A DNA stretch of 64,000 bases, taken from contig NZ_JANJZT010000019.1 of NCBI RefSeq assembly GCF_024622975.1, positions 1 to 64,000 of the forward strand, read 5' to 3'. The translations under genes were made by a program, and so were the position numbers. The notes beneath the pieces were generated by a model. It was given only the letters and a program-made list of their open reading frames with translations. It made no database searches and was not told the origin of the DNA. Origin of the DNA: Blautia caecimuris (lineage in GTDB: Bacteria > Bacillota > Clostridia > Lachnospirales > Lachnospiraceae). Positions 6,788 to 15,104 of the stretch are shown one piece after another; position 1 is the first letter of the stretch; each line of letters begins with the position of its first letter.

Positions 6788-8083
6788 TTATGCACGGGTC
6801 TTTTTCTCAATCTTTTTCATACCGCCCATGTATGGCTGAAGTGCTTCCGGAATGTTTACAGAACCATCTGCATTCAGATTGTTTTCAAGGAAAGCAATCA
6901 GCATTCTCGGCGGTGCTACTACTGTATTATTTAATGTATGAGCAAGATATTTCTTTCCATCCTCACCATTGACACGGATCTTCAGACGACGAGCCTGAGC
7001 ATCGCCAAGGTTGGAGCAACTTCCTACCTCAAAGTATTTCTTCTGTCTTGGAGACCATGCCTCTACGTCTATGGATTTCACTTTCAGATCAGCCAGATCG
7101 CCGGAGCAGCATTCCAGTGTACGAACCGGAATATCCAGAGAACGGAACAGATCAACTGTATTCTGCCATAATTTTTCAAACCACATTTTGCTGTCTTCTG
7201 GCTTGCATACAACAATCATTTCCTGCTTCTCAAACTGGTGAATGCGATAAACGCCTCTTTCCTCAAGACCATGAGCTCCTTTTTCTTTACGGAAGCATGG
7301 GGAATAGCTGGTAAGAGTTTTTGGAAGCTCCTGCTCCGGAATGATCTGGTCAATAAATTTACCGATCATAGAATGCTCACTTGTTCCAATAAGGTAAAGA
7401 TCTTCACCCTCAATTTTATACATCATAGCATCCATTTCCGCAAAGCTCATTACACCTGTTACCACGTTGCTGCGGATCATAAAAGGCGGTACACAGTAGG
7501 TAAATCCTCTGTTGATCATAAAATCACGGGCATAGGAAATTACTGCGGAGTGAAGTCTGGCAATATCTCCCATCAGATAATAAAATCCGTTTCCTGCAAC
7601 TCTTCTGGCACTGTCCAGATCAATTCCATCAAAGTTTTCCATGATTTCTGTGTGATACGGGATCTCAAAATCAGGAACAACCGGCTCTCCGAATTTTTCA
7701 ACCTCAACGTTTTCACTGTCATCTTTTCCAATAGGTACTGTAGGATCAATGATATTCGGAATTACCATCATATCCTTCAGAAGCTCTTCTTCTACTTCTT
7801 TTTCTCTTGCAGAAAGTTCATCAATACGTGCTCCGGAAGCAGCCACCTGCTTTTTAATTTCCTCTGCCTCTTCGCGTTTTCCCTGTCCCATCAGAGCGCC
7901 AATCTGTTTGGAAATTTTATTTCTCTCAGCTCTTAACGCCTCAACCTCCTGCTTAATGGCTCTGTTTTCTTTGTCCAGCTCCAGAACCTTGTCTACCAGT
8001 TCCAGCTTGCTGTCCTGGAATTTATTCCTTATATTCTGTTTTACGATCTCCGGATTTTCTCTTACAAACTTGATATCTAACAT
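6788..8083 (-). CDS. serS: serine-tRNA ligase
   Basis: A class II aminoacyl-tRNA synthetase of 431 residues that charges tRNA-Ser. It begins MLDIKFVRENPE; an N-terminal coiled coil of about 110 residues (tRNA-binding arm) is followed by the catalytic core with motif 2 (SYSPCFRKEKGAHGLEERG) and motif 3 (APPRMLIAFLENN). The ATG at 8083 is chosen because GAGGAGGAAAATC precedes it; an upstream in-frame start adds five unlikely residues. The serine-site segment reads LIGTSEHSM where many bacterial enzymes have a PTAEVPL-type sequence, so this is a variant form. It is followed by the DUF3881 gene. Confidence 0.95.
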   Translation of the reverse strand: MLDIKFVRENPEIVKQNIRNKFQDSKLELVDKVLELDKENRAIKQEVEALRAERNKISKQIGALMGQGKREEAEEIKKQVAASGARIDELSAREKEVEEELLKDMMVIPNIIDPTVPIGKDDSENVEVEKFGEPVVPDFEIPYHTEIMENFDGIDLDSARRVAGNGFYYLMGDIARLHSAVISYARDFMINRGFTYCVPPFMIRSNVVTGVMSFAEMDAMMYKIEGEDLYLIGTSEHSMIGKFIDQIIPEQELPKTLTSYSPCFRKEKGAHGLEERGVYRIHQFEKQEMIVVCKPEDSKMWFEKLWQNTVDLFRSLDIPVRTLECCSGDLADLKVKSIDVEAWSPRQKKYFEVGSCSNLGDAQARRLKIRVNGEDGKKYLAHTLNNTVVAPPRMLIAFLENNLNADGSVNIPEALQPYMGGMKKIEKKTRA

Positions 8084-8108
8084 GATTTTCCTCCTCAAAA
8101 TTTAACTT

Positions 8109-8648
8109 TTAATTTAATTTGTCAGTTTCATCCTCTTCCAGTTCTCCCAGTCCAAAATTGACAGCTTTTCTTAATGCCTCAACTTCTTCCTGGCTGAGCA
8201 TTACATAAGATTCACCTTTTACAATTTCCTTCAGATAAAGGAAACAGTTATCGCGACTGTGAACCGCATTTAAGATCAGACCTGTATTTTCTTTATCAAG
8301 AAGAGCAAGCGCAAAGCTGAGTTTGCCGCCTACGTCATCAAAAGCATCGTATTTTTCTACTCCATACTTGCTGAAGATCACTCTGAAATTTTTGACAATC
8401 GACTTTATTGTCTGCTCATGATTTTCCTTTGCCTCATAGAGCCGGTCAATCTGTGCAAATTTTCTCATAAATGTCTTTTCCAGTGACTGTGCATCGCTGC
8501 CCTTCATAAACATCTTATATTTTCTCTCCAGCCTGCTCAGTCTCAAACTATAGCTTATCATACTTCCAATCAAAATAATTACAATAATCAAAAGTATGAT
8601 AATAATAATTCCGGGATCAATTCCTATATTTTCAAAAATAGCACTCAT
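8109..8648 (-). CDS. DUF4446 family membrane-anchored protein
   Basis: A 179-residue protein with one very hydrophobic N-terminal segment (residues about 12-35, mostly Ile and Leu). A helical linker rich in Arg, Lys and Glu follows, then a compact domain (KYGVEKYDAFDDVGGKLSFALALLD). This is the DUF4446 family, commonly encoded just after parB in Clostridia; its function is unknown. It follows parB by 17 bases and precedes serS by 25, so it is part of the parA-parB transcript. Its place suggests a link to segregation or the envelope, but that is inference. Confidence 0.8.
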   Translation of the reverse strand: MSAIFENIGIDPGIIIIILLIIVIILIGSMISYSLRLSRLERKYKMFMKGSDAQSLEKTFMRKFAQIDRLYEAKENHEQTIKSIVKNFRVIFSKYGVEKYDAFDDVGGKLSFALALLDKENTGLILNAVHSRDNCFLYLKEIVKGESYVMLSQEEVEALRKAVNFGLGELEEDETDKLN

Positions 8649-8665
8649 ATGATCTGATCCCCCTT

Positions 8666-9607
8666 TTATCCAATAGACTCAAACAGATCAATGATCCGTT
8701 CCAGGTCTTCTCTGGAGTAATACTCGATTTCTATTTTGCCTTTATTATTCTTCTTTCTGTGAATAAATACTCTTGTACCTGTGATTCCTTTCATTTTTTC
8801 TTCCAGACTTTCGTAAACAGCATCCTCTGCTGAGTTTGAAACTGTCTCTTTCTGACGTGAAGGTTTCAAAATCTTCCGCACAAGAGCTTCTGTCTCACGA
8901 ACACTCAGTTTATGATCAAATACTTTTAAAGCGATCATTTCTTGTGTTTCAAAGTCAGAAATCCCCAGAATTGCACGGGCATGTCCGGCAGATATCATTT
9001 CATCCACAACCATTTCCTGAACCCGCGGTGAAAGTTTCAAAAGACGAAGAGAATTTGTTACTGCTGTCCGGCTCTTTGAAACCCGTTCCGCAATCTCATC
9101 CTGTTTTAAATGAAATTCTTCAATTAAACGCTTATATGCCTGAGCCTCTTCTACCGGATTCAAATCTTCTCTCTGTATATTTTCAATCAGAGAAATTTCA
9201 ACAATCTCCTGATCTGAAAACTCTTTTATTACAACAGGAACTTCTTTTAATCCAGCCATTTTTGCAGCTCTCCAACGTCTTTCACCAGCTATGATCTCAA
9301 AATAGCTCTTCTTATCAGATACAAGAAGCGGCTGCAAAATTCCATATTGTTTTATTGATTCAGATAACTCCAATAATGCATCCTCATCAAACTTTTTACG
9401 TGGCTGTTCACGATTTGGCTCCACTTTTGAGATTTTTACAATTACTGGACCGCCTGCTGTTTTTTCTTCTTTCTTTTCAGAGGTTTTCACAGGATGAACT
9501 GCTGTTTTTTCTTTTGTATCCTTTGCTCCTGATTTTGAAGGAACAGACTTTTCCGGAAAAAGCGCATCAAGACCTCTTCCAAGCCCGGATTTTTTTACTG
9601 CCATCAT
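8666..9607 (-). CDS. parB: chromosome partitioning protein ParB
   Basis: A 313-residue CTP-dependent DNA clamp that loads at parS and spreads. Visible: a basic N-terminal tail (KKSGLGRGLDALF) that interacts with ParA, then the ParB/Srx nuclease-like domain with the GERRWRAAKMAGL box near residues 110-125 and the ENIQREDLNPVEEAQAY segment, then an HTH (KQDEIAERVSKSRTAVTNSLRLL) and a C-terminal dimerisation domain. Two adjacent ATG codons (9607 and 9604) overlap the parA stop and either could be used. Several matching parS sites lie immediately upstream of the operon. Confidence 0.96.
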   Translation of the reverse strand: MMAVKKSGLGRGLDALFPEKSVPSKSGAKDTKEKTAVHPVKTSEKKEEKTAGGPVIVKISKVEPNREQPRKKFDEDALLELSESIKQYGILQPLLVSDKKSYFEIIAGERRWRAAKMAGLKEVPVVIKEFSDQEIVEISLIENIQREDLNPVEEAQAYKRLIEEFHLKQDEIAERVSKSRTAVTNSLRLLKLSPRVQEMVVDEMISAGHARAILGISDFETQEMIALKVFDHKLSVRETEALVRKILKPSRQKETVSNSAEDAVYESLEEKMKGITGTRVFIHRKKNNKGKIEIEYYSREDLERIIDLFESIG

Positions 9608-10371
9608 TCACCCTCCCTGTTTATTACTTCTTCTGCTAACAAACGATAGCTTTCTGCTCCTGCGGAGCGTGAGTCATAAATAGTGATTGGCTGTCCATAA
9701 CTGGGGGCTTCCGCAAGTCTTACATTCCTGGGAATAATTGTCTTATAAATATTCTGCTGAAGATTATCCTTAACATTTTCCACTACCTGCAAAGATAAGT
9801 TTGTTCTGGCATCATACATAGTAAACACAACGCCTTCCATAACAAGACGTTTGTTTAATCTTTCTTTTACCAGATCAATTGTATGTATCAGCTGAGATAA
9901 ACCCTCCAAAGCATAATATTCACACTGTATTGGCACAAGAACCGATGTAGCTGCTGTTAAAGCGTTAATGGTCAGCATATTTAAAGATGGCGGACAATCC
10001 ATAATAATATAGTCATATTTTCTGCGTATTTTGTCCGTTATTCTTTTTAAAATATACTCTTTATCATCTACGCCAATCAGTTCTATTTCCGCACCTGACA
10101 AATTCACATTGGATGGAATTAAATCCAAATTTTCCACTACGTTTTTAACAATTGTACTTTTTGCATCTGCCTGTCCCAGCAAAAGCTCATACAGCGTGTT
10201 CTCCACTGCATTTTTATCAACTCCCAGGCCACTGGTTGTATTTCCCTGCGGATCAATATCTATTGCTAAAACTTTTTTCCCTTTTTCCGCAAGGCAGGCT
10301 GACAGATTGATGGCTGTTGTTGATTTGCCAACCCCACCTTTTTGGTTAGCTACCGCTATTATTCTTCCCAA
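9604..10371 (-). CDS. parA: chromosome partitioning ATPase ParA/Soj
   Basis: A 255-residue deviant-Walker ATPase. KGGVGKST at residues 11-18 carries the signature Lys, DIDPQGN follows at about residue 39, and DCPPSL forms the Walker B region. It binds DNA non-specifically as an ATP dimer and, with ParB-parS, positions the origin and influences DnaA. The start is TTG (10371) with GGAGG 7 bases upstream. The stop overlaps parB, so the two are translationally coupled. The first parS site lies about 70 bases upstream of the start and could allow local autoregulation. Confidence 0.95.
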   Translation of the reverse strand: MGRIIAVANQKGGVGKSTTAINLSACLAEKGKKVLAIDIDPQGNTTSGLGVDKNAVENTLYELLLGQADAKSTIVKNVVENLDLIPSNVNLSGAEIELIGVDDKEYILKRITDKIRRKYDYIIMDCPPSLNMLTINALTAATSVLVPIQCEYYALEGLSQLIHTIDLVKERLNKRLVMEGVVFTMYDARTNLSLQVVENVKDNLQQNIYKTIIPRNVRLAEAPSYGQPITIYDSRSAGAESYRLLAEEVINREGE

Positions 10372-10442
10372 TTTTCTTCCTCCTTTTGAGGGATTATAGA
10401 GATGTTTTCATTATAGCACTTTTATATGTATTGTTCCACTCT

Positions 10443-10460
10443 ATGTTTCACGTGAAACAT
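10443..10460. promoter_or_regulatory. parS: parS site 1
   Basis: Perfect palindrome TGTTTCACGTGAAACA (10444-10459) flanked by A and T. This is the conserved ParB-binding sequence of Firmicutes, placed just upstream of parA. Confidence 0.95.
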
Positions 10461-10567
10461 TAAATTTTAGGAAACTCTCTAAATTAATTATTGTTAATAT
10501 TCAACAATTTTATACACTTTAAGAAAATATTTTTTATCATTGCTTAATCATAATTTATTCAGAATAC

Positions 10568-10711
10568 CATAACTGAACAGATACCAATTTTTTCACAATA
10601 GAGTCTGCAATATACGGGCATAAAAATCGTTAATCTCAGCATGTAAGTCTCACATGGACAGAACAAATCAGCAAAAAAGCTTGTGCTCTTTTCAAATTTG
10701 CTCTTTTACAG
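10568..10711 (+). mobile_element. MITE copy 1 with perfect 8-bp target duplication
   Basis: An element of about 144 bp with imperfect terminal inverted repeats related to CTATAAATGAGCAAAT. It is flanked by CAGAATAC at 10560-10567 and again at 10712-10719, exact 8-bp direct repeats of the kind left by transposition. It has no coding capacity. Confidence 0.75.
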
Positions 10712-10779
10712 CAGAATACCTAAAGCAGATAGATTTGTACTTTTCTGGCACAGTTTATAATTCAATATTTCCTACTCAC

Positions 10780-10858
10780 CTATAAATAAACAAATATCCG
10801 TTTGTAAATAAAGAGCTCCGTAATATACAGCAAAAAAGATTCATTAAAGCTTATATGT
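10780..10858 (+). mobile_element. MITE, left half only
   Basis: CTATAAATAAACAAAT opens a stretch aligned with the first ~80 bases of the family (GTAATATACAGC, then ATTAAAGCTTATATG). The similarity then passes into the next copy, so this looks like a half element interrupted by, or abutting, copy 2. Confidence 0.5.
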
Positions 10859-10999
10859 TGTTAAAGAAAAATGAAAAACAAATTTTGTATAATAAAATCT
10901 GTGATATGAGAACACAATGAAATGTCAACCTCTATATATACGTCTCATAAAGACAAACAACGAAGATTTGTGTACATTTTCAAATGTTTGCATTTACAG
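10859..10999 (+). mobile_element. MITE copy 2, diverged
   Basis: The core ATTTTGTATAATAAAATC, the CTCTATATATACGTCTCATAAAGACAAAC segment (near 10931-10960) and the 3' end TTTGCATTTACAG match the family. The left terminus is eroded and no clear flanking repeat is seen. Confidence 0.5.
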
Positions 11000-11156
11000 C
11001 TATAAATATGAAATCTAAAAAAGTGACATAAAGGACGTAAAATTTTCGCTGATTAATCTTTGTATGTCATATATAAATTTAATAATTCTTTTATATATGC
11101 CGCAATGCATATTATAACTTTCACTTTTAAAAATCTGATACTTACACATTTATAAA
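11000..11156 (-). mobile_element. MITE copy in reverse orientation, diverged
   Basis: It starts CTATAAATATG and continues in the order of the reverse complement (AAAAAGTG, then ATCTTTGTATGTCATATATAAA, then TTCTTTTATATATGCC), ending near CACATTTATAA. Boundaries are approximate. It abuts copy 2 directly. Confidence 0.45.
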
Positions 11157-11221
11157 TTTTACTGCTTCATAACTATAAAATCTTTGATGACATTTTACTC
11201 ATAGAAATTTATATTCTCTAA

Positions 11222-11368
11222 CTATAAATCAGTAAATATAGAATTTTGCACAATAGAATCGAATCTATCATATACAAGCATAAAAGAAATATCAAGCTCT
11301 ATATGCGCATCTTATAAAGACAAATTTTTGAGGATTTTGCGCACTTTTTCAAATTTGCTCATCAATAG
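11222..11368 (+). mobile_element. MITE copy 3 with perfect 8-bp target duplication
   Basis: A 147-bp copy beginning CTATAAATCAGTAAAT and ending ATTTGCTCATCAATAG. It is flanked on both sides by TTCTCTAA (11214-11221 and 11369-11376). The internal segment TTTTGCACAATAGAATC is close to the family consensus. Confidence 0.8.
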
Positions 11369-11582
11369 TTCTCTAATGTAATTTACGATCAATCCCTATT
11401 CTGGTAGCTGTCCCTAAATAAGAATAGAATCCCACAAAACATCAATGACACCACTTAGTTTTTAAAGTAGGCATAATATACAAACCGATGAAAATATTTA
11501 TCAAGAATAATATAATTTATATATCAAGGCAATAAAATAAAGCCTTTATATGTTTTCCCCGTAGGTGCCCATTTATTTACAA

Positions 11583-11598
11583 AGTTTCACGTGAAACA
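11583..11598. promoter_or_regulatory. parS: parS site 2, one mismatch
   Basis: AGTTTCACGTGAAACA matches the ParB site except for the first base, which sits at the edge of the palindrome. Confidence 0.85.
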
Positions 11599-11686
11599 TT
11601 ATTAATTTAATTGAACTTTATAAAAGCAATAGAAAGCTTATAATTTTTATACTGATAATGCCTCATCTAAATGCATTACACAAGTA

Positions 11687-11702
11687 TGTTTCACGTGAAA
11701 CA
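11687..11702. promoter_or_regulatory. parS: parS site 3
   Basis: Perfect TGTTTCACGTGAAACA. It marks the left border of the first unit of the parS tandem repeat. Confidence 0.95.
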
Positions 11703-11808
11703 TACTCATTCTTCAAATGTAAAAACAGCTGATCTCTGTTGATTTATTTACAATTTTTATAAGTGTTCTGTTTGTAGGCGCTAAATCAACAAGTAATAAA
11801 TTTTATAT

Positions 11809-11949
11809 CTTTAAATAAGCAAATCTGAAAAAGTACGCAAAATTCTTATTGCCTTATCTTTGTGGGATGTACATATAGCATCTAAAGCTTCTTTGTGTCC
11901 TTATATTGCAGGTACTATTATATAAAATTCTGTATTTGTTCATTTATCG
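11809..11949 (-). mobile_element. MITE copy 4, inserted in a parS repeat unit
   Basis: A 141-bp reverse-oriented copy (CTTTAAATAAGCAAAT to TTGTTCATTTATCG). TTTTATAT flanks it at 11801-11808 and 11950-11957. Removing element plus one flank restores a sequence that aligns with the same place in the neighbouring units (AAGTATCAGATTTCGTATAG), so the neighbours act as an empty-site comparison. Confidence 0.78.
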
Positions 11950-12234
11950 TTTTATATAATAAAATCTAAAGTATGCCACTAATATTCTTCAGGTTTTATA
12001 GATATATTACATAAAATAAATACGACATAATTTTGAACTTATCAGTATCCATGTAATAAGTAAATTAAAAATCATACAAGCCTCTCTTGGGTGTATCTCT
12101 GTGTAGTGTTATATAAAAATTGTTTGTGTCCACATATTATAATCCCCATTATATAAGGTTTAGTGTTTACTTGCTTATAAATTATTGTGTTATCTTATAT
12201 GTGCCATTCCCCATATACGCACATTAGAGAAAAA

Positions 12235-12250
12235 TGTTTCACGTGAAACA
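12235..12250. promoter_or_regulatory. parS: parS site 4
   Basis: Perfect TGTTTCACGTGAAACA closing the first tandem unit. Confidence 0.95.
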
Positions 12251-12641
12251 TCTTTCTTTTTCAAATGTAAAAGTCCTCCCCTTCTCATGACCTTTACATT
12301 TTTTGATAAGTGTTTGTTTAATGAACAGATATCAGATTTCGTATAGTAGAATCAAAATCTAAAGTATACCACCAAAATTTTCCAATTTTTATGGATATAT
12401 TTCATAGAAGCAAAGCATAATTTTGAATTTATGATCATCTATAAACGAGTAAAATAAAAATCGTACAAACTTTCCCCGGAGTTATGGAGTTATCTCTGTG
12501 CAATTTTATATGTACAGAAGAGAGTTTGTTTACGTCTTCATATTATAAACTCCATTGTATAAAATTCATTATTTACTTATTTATAGATTATTGTGCTATC
12601 TTATATCTGATATTTCCCCATATAAGCATGTCAGAGAAAAA

Positions 12642-12657
12642 TGTTTCACGTGAAACA
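12642..12657. promoter_or_regulatory. parS: parS site 5
   Basis: Perfect TGTTTCACGTGAAACA, 407 bases from site 4. Confidence 0.95.
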
Positions 12658-13049
12658 TCTTCTTTTTTCAAATACAAAAGTCCTCCCTTTCTCATAACCA
12701 TTTACAGTTTTGATAAATATTTGCTTATACGCTGTAAATGAACAAGTATCAGATTTCGTATAGTACAATCAAAATCTAAAGTATACCACCAAAATTTTTC
12801 AATTTTTATGGATATATTTCATAGAAGCAAAGCATAATTTTGAATTTATGATCATCTATAAACGAGTAAAATAAAAATCGTACAAACTTTCCCTGAGGTT
12901 ATCTCTGTATGATTTTATATGTACAGAAAAAGTTTGTTTATATCTTCATATTATAAACGCTATTGTATAAAATTTATTATTTACTTATTTATAGATTGTT
13001 TCGCTATCTTATATCTGACATTTCCCCATATACGCACATCAGAGAAAAA

Positions 13050-13065
13050 TGTTTCACGTGAAACA
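13050..13065. promoter_or_regulatory. parS: parS site 6
   Basis: Perfect TGTTTCACGTGAAACA, 408 bases from site 5. Confidence 0.95.
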
Positions 13066-13269
13066 TCCTTTTTTTTCAAATGCAAAACAACTCCCTCCGC
13101 CGACTCATTTAAAATTCTTGATAAGCGTTCTGTTTATAAGGTGTAAATAAGCAAGTACCCGATTTTACTATGTAAAATCCAAAATATATCACCAAAGTAT
13201 TTCAAGCTCTATAGATATAACTATTACACATTATATGTGTTATCATCATTCCCCCTTCTAAACAGTGAA

Positions 13270-13299
13270 AAAAGAATGTTTCACGTGAAACATTCTTTT
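13270..13299. promoter_or_regulatory. parS: parS site 7 in a 30-bp perfect palindrome
   Basis: The 16-base core at 13277-13292 is extended symmetrically by AAAAGAA and TTCTTTT to 30 bases. The other six sites share only one extra flanking base pair or none. Confidence 0.93.
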
Positions 13300-13549
13300 A
13301 TAGACATACTATTTTAAATCAAATATTTATTCCCTCTTATATAATTACATTTATTTCATTTCAATGTTAAAACACAGATATTCTTTAGCTCCTCTCTGAA
13401 TTCTATTATTTACTGGCAGCATAAAATATCAACAACTCATGTTTTCTTGAAATCTATGTAGCCAGTAAATACAAAGTTTTCAACTCAAAAGAATTTTTGT
13501 TATATCTGTGCTCTATAATGATATATTATTTATACAATACCTTTATTTT

Positions 13550-13810
13550 TTAATTATTTTTCAGAATTTCTTTTATTTCAGGAATTGTTTTTCCCTGTTC
13601 TCTTAACGATTTGATATAATAAATACGTTCCAGGCTTTCTTCTCTCCTATATCTCCTTGTAAGATTGTGTTCTGCCTGCTCAAAGGAAATCATTCCCTCT
13701 TCTGTATAAAATTTAAGCGTACTGTATCTCATATCTGTAAGTCTGACCAGCTCGCCAATCGTGACATACTCCGATTGCTGAATAACCTCCATGCTTCTCT
13801 GTCTTGACAC
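13550..13810 (-). CDS. small MerR-type DNA-binding protein
   Basis: An 86-residue protein consisting almost only of a MerR-like winged HTH: ITIGELVRLTDM-type helix (residues 17-28), YSTLKFYTEEGMI (29-41), RRYRREESLERIYYIKSLREQG (52-73) and a final KTIPEIKEIL helix. It lacks an effector or coiled-coil domain, so it is shorter than usual MerR regulators and resembles the small HTH proteins that bind DNA only. The start is GTG at 13810 with AAGGAG upstream. It follows the gene at 13822 by 11 bases, so the two form an operon close to the parS array. Confidence 0.75.
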   Translation of the reverse strand: MSRQRSMEVIQQSEYVTIGELVRLTDMRYSTLKFYTEEGMISFEQAEHNLTRRYRREESLERIYYIKSLREQGKTIPEIKEILKNN

Positions 13811-13821
13811 ATCTATTCTCC

Positions 13822-14484
13822 TTAATTTGTATTCATAACAGTCAGGACAGTCATTATAGCAATAAGATTTTCAATATAATCAATCATTTCTTTTATCAGT
13901 AGTCCGGAATCAGAATTTACAATTTCTTTCAGCTTATGCCTTATTTCCTTCTGTTCAAAAGATGAAAAGTATTCTTTCATGATTTTGCTTCTCTCCAGAA
14001 GGGCAACCAGGCAGGCTATGTCCTCTGTTATTTCTCCATCCTCCAGAAGTTCTGATCTGATCAAATCTACTACATAATGAACAGCCTGTTTTGTAGGAAC
14101 ATAATTTTTTCGTTTACTAATTATACCAGATTCTGTAATGCTTACAAGTCCCATCTCTTCTAAAGAGGTACCTACTGCGCCAATAAGCTCCCTTAATTTC
14201 CTGTCTGAAAATGAATAATTATATTCTTCTATAATTTTTTCTATTTTTACAGGTTTGGGCTGATTTATAAAATTATATAAAGGTTTCAGATACATTTTTT
14301 TAGCCGGAAGCTCACCGGTTACTCTTACCTTCTTTTTCTCCAGCACAATACAATTTTCCATTTTCAGTTCTAAAAGACCGGAGGCAACCACACACACCAG
14401 TTTTTCCACATTGAATCCTGAAATCTTTCCTTTTCCATGCATTGCACAAATTAAATATTCCTGAGTAATTGACAAATCTCTCAT
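13822..14484 (-). CDS. possible GOLPH3/GPP34-like protein
   Basis: A 220-residue soluble alpha-helical protein beginning MRDLSITQEYLICAMHGKGK. The order of an N-terminal LSITQEYL helix, a SGFNVEKLVCVVASGLLEL segment, an ENCIVLEKKKVRV strand pair and later repeated helices recalls the GPP34 fold, whose eukaryotic members bind phosphoinositide. The identification is tentative, from pattern memory. The ATG at 14484 is chosen because GGAGG is 9 bases upstream; an upstream TTG (14511) lacks one. The only close partner is the MerR-like gene downstream. Confidence 0.55.
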   Translation of the reverse strand: MRDLSITQEYLICAMHGKGKISGFNVEKLVCVVASGLLELKMENCIVLEKKKVRVTGELPAKKMYLKPLYNFINQPKPVKIEKIIEEYNYSFSDRKLRELIGAVGTSLEEMGLVSITESGIISKRKNYVPTKQAVHYVVDLIRSELLEDGEITEDIACLVALLERSKIMKEYFSSFEQKEIRHKLKEIVNSDSGLLIKEMIDYIENLIAIMTVLTVMNTN

Positions 14485-14830
14485 TTCTTTTTCCTCCTTA
14501 AACCTCTTCAACTCTCAAAGTCTGTTCCTTTTACTTTGTTTCTCATACCTTACCTGGCGCTTTCAATCTCTGTAATTTTCAAAGATGATGTGAATCTATT
14601 TTTCCTGAATTTATTATAGATTTCTTTACACTTCTACTTTCAAAAGCACTTTCAGCATTTTAAAAACAAGATTTTTTTTCATCTCTGCTTTCAGAGTTTT
14701 AAATACTGTCTTTTATGCCATATGTTTATAGAAGTGATTACTATCTACTTATCACTTGCTACTTACGATTTAAAAATACACCCATTTTATAACTCTGTCA
14801 ATATTTTTATTAAAATTTTATTTTCTATTA

Positions 14831-14973
14831 CTATAAAGAGCAAATGCAGAGTTTTGCATAATAGAATCCATACAATATGGATGCAAAGAAAAAAGAAAAT
14901 TAAAACTCTATATATACACCGCACAAAAATAACGAGAATTTTGTGCGCTTTTTCACATTTTCTCATTATATAG
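14831..14973 (+). mobile_element. MITE copy 5
   Basis: A 143-bp copy from CTATAAAGAGCAAATGCAGA to TCATTATATAG. The flanks TTCTATTA (14823-14830) and TCCTATTG (14974-14981) agree at 6 of 8 positions, consistent with an old target duplication. Confidence 0.65.
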
Positions 14974-15104
14974 TCCTATTGAATAAAAAAGAAACTTCCC
15001 ATACAAAACGAATAAGAAAGTCTCTCATATTTGCACATACAGATTTTACTTTTTCATTTCAGAATTTTCTATCACGTTGCTTTTGATAGCAATATTTTAA
15101 CAAG

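Larger units (their letters stand above)
11703..13292. repeat. tandem repeat of about 408 bp with one parS per unit
   Basis: Units end at parS sites: 11703-12250 (carries an inserted MITE), 12251-12657 (407 bp), 12658-13065 (408 bp), and a short diverged unit 13066-13292. Shared landmarks in order: a TCAAATGYAAAA start, ATCTAAAGTATACCACC, TTTTTATGGATATATT, CGTACAAACTTTCCC, ATTATAAAC, TTCCCCATATA and AGAGAAAAATG joined to the parS. The two central units are clearly the most similar. The unit also contains a degenerate half of the MITE sequence before its parS. Confidence 0.85.
10372..13549. other. 3.2-kb AT-rich non-coding centromere-like region
   Basis: No gene is credible here. The region consists of the seven parS sites, the 408-bp tandem repeats and six MITE copies or fragments. 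Two open frames (12484-12741 and 12919-13146) read through equivalent parts of two repeat units, including the parS itself, and are explained by the repeat. From 13300 to 13549 nothing is recognised. Confidence 0.8.

Noticed and set aside
7238-7936. Long plus-strand open frame (232 codons) opposite serS
   Set aside because: It is antisense to a clear serS gene, has no ribosome binding site, and its composition is that of a shadow frame. The same holds for the long antisense frames opposite metK, the DppF-like ATPase and fucosidase genes, murA and dnaN.
12484-13146. Two similar open frames (85 and 75 codons) in the parS region
   Set aside because: They lie at the same place in two tandem units and translate through the parS palindrome. 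They lack ribosome binding sites; the similarity is due to the DNA repeat.
11703-13292. CRISPR array
   Set aside because: The repeats are about 408 bp with no short repeat-spacer pattern, and no cas genes are present.
14722-14973. 83-codon open frame
   Set aside because: It ends inside a MITE copy, is AT-rich and has no ribosome binding site.
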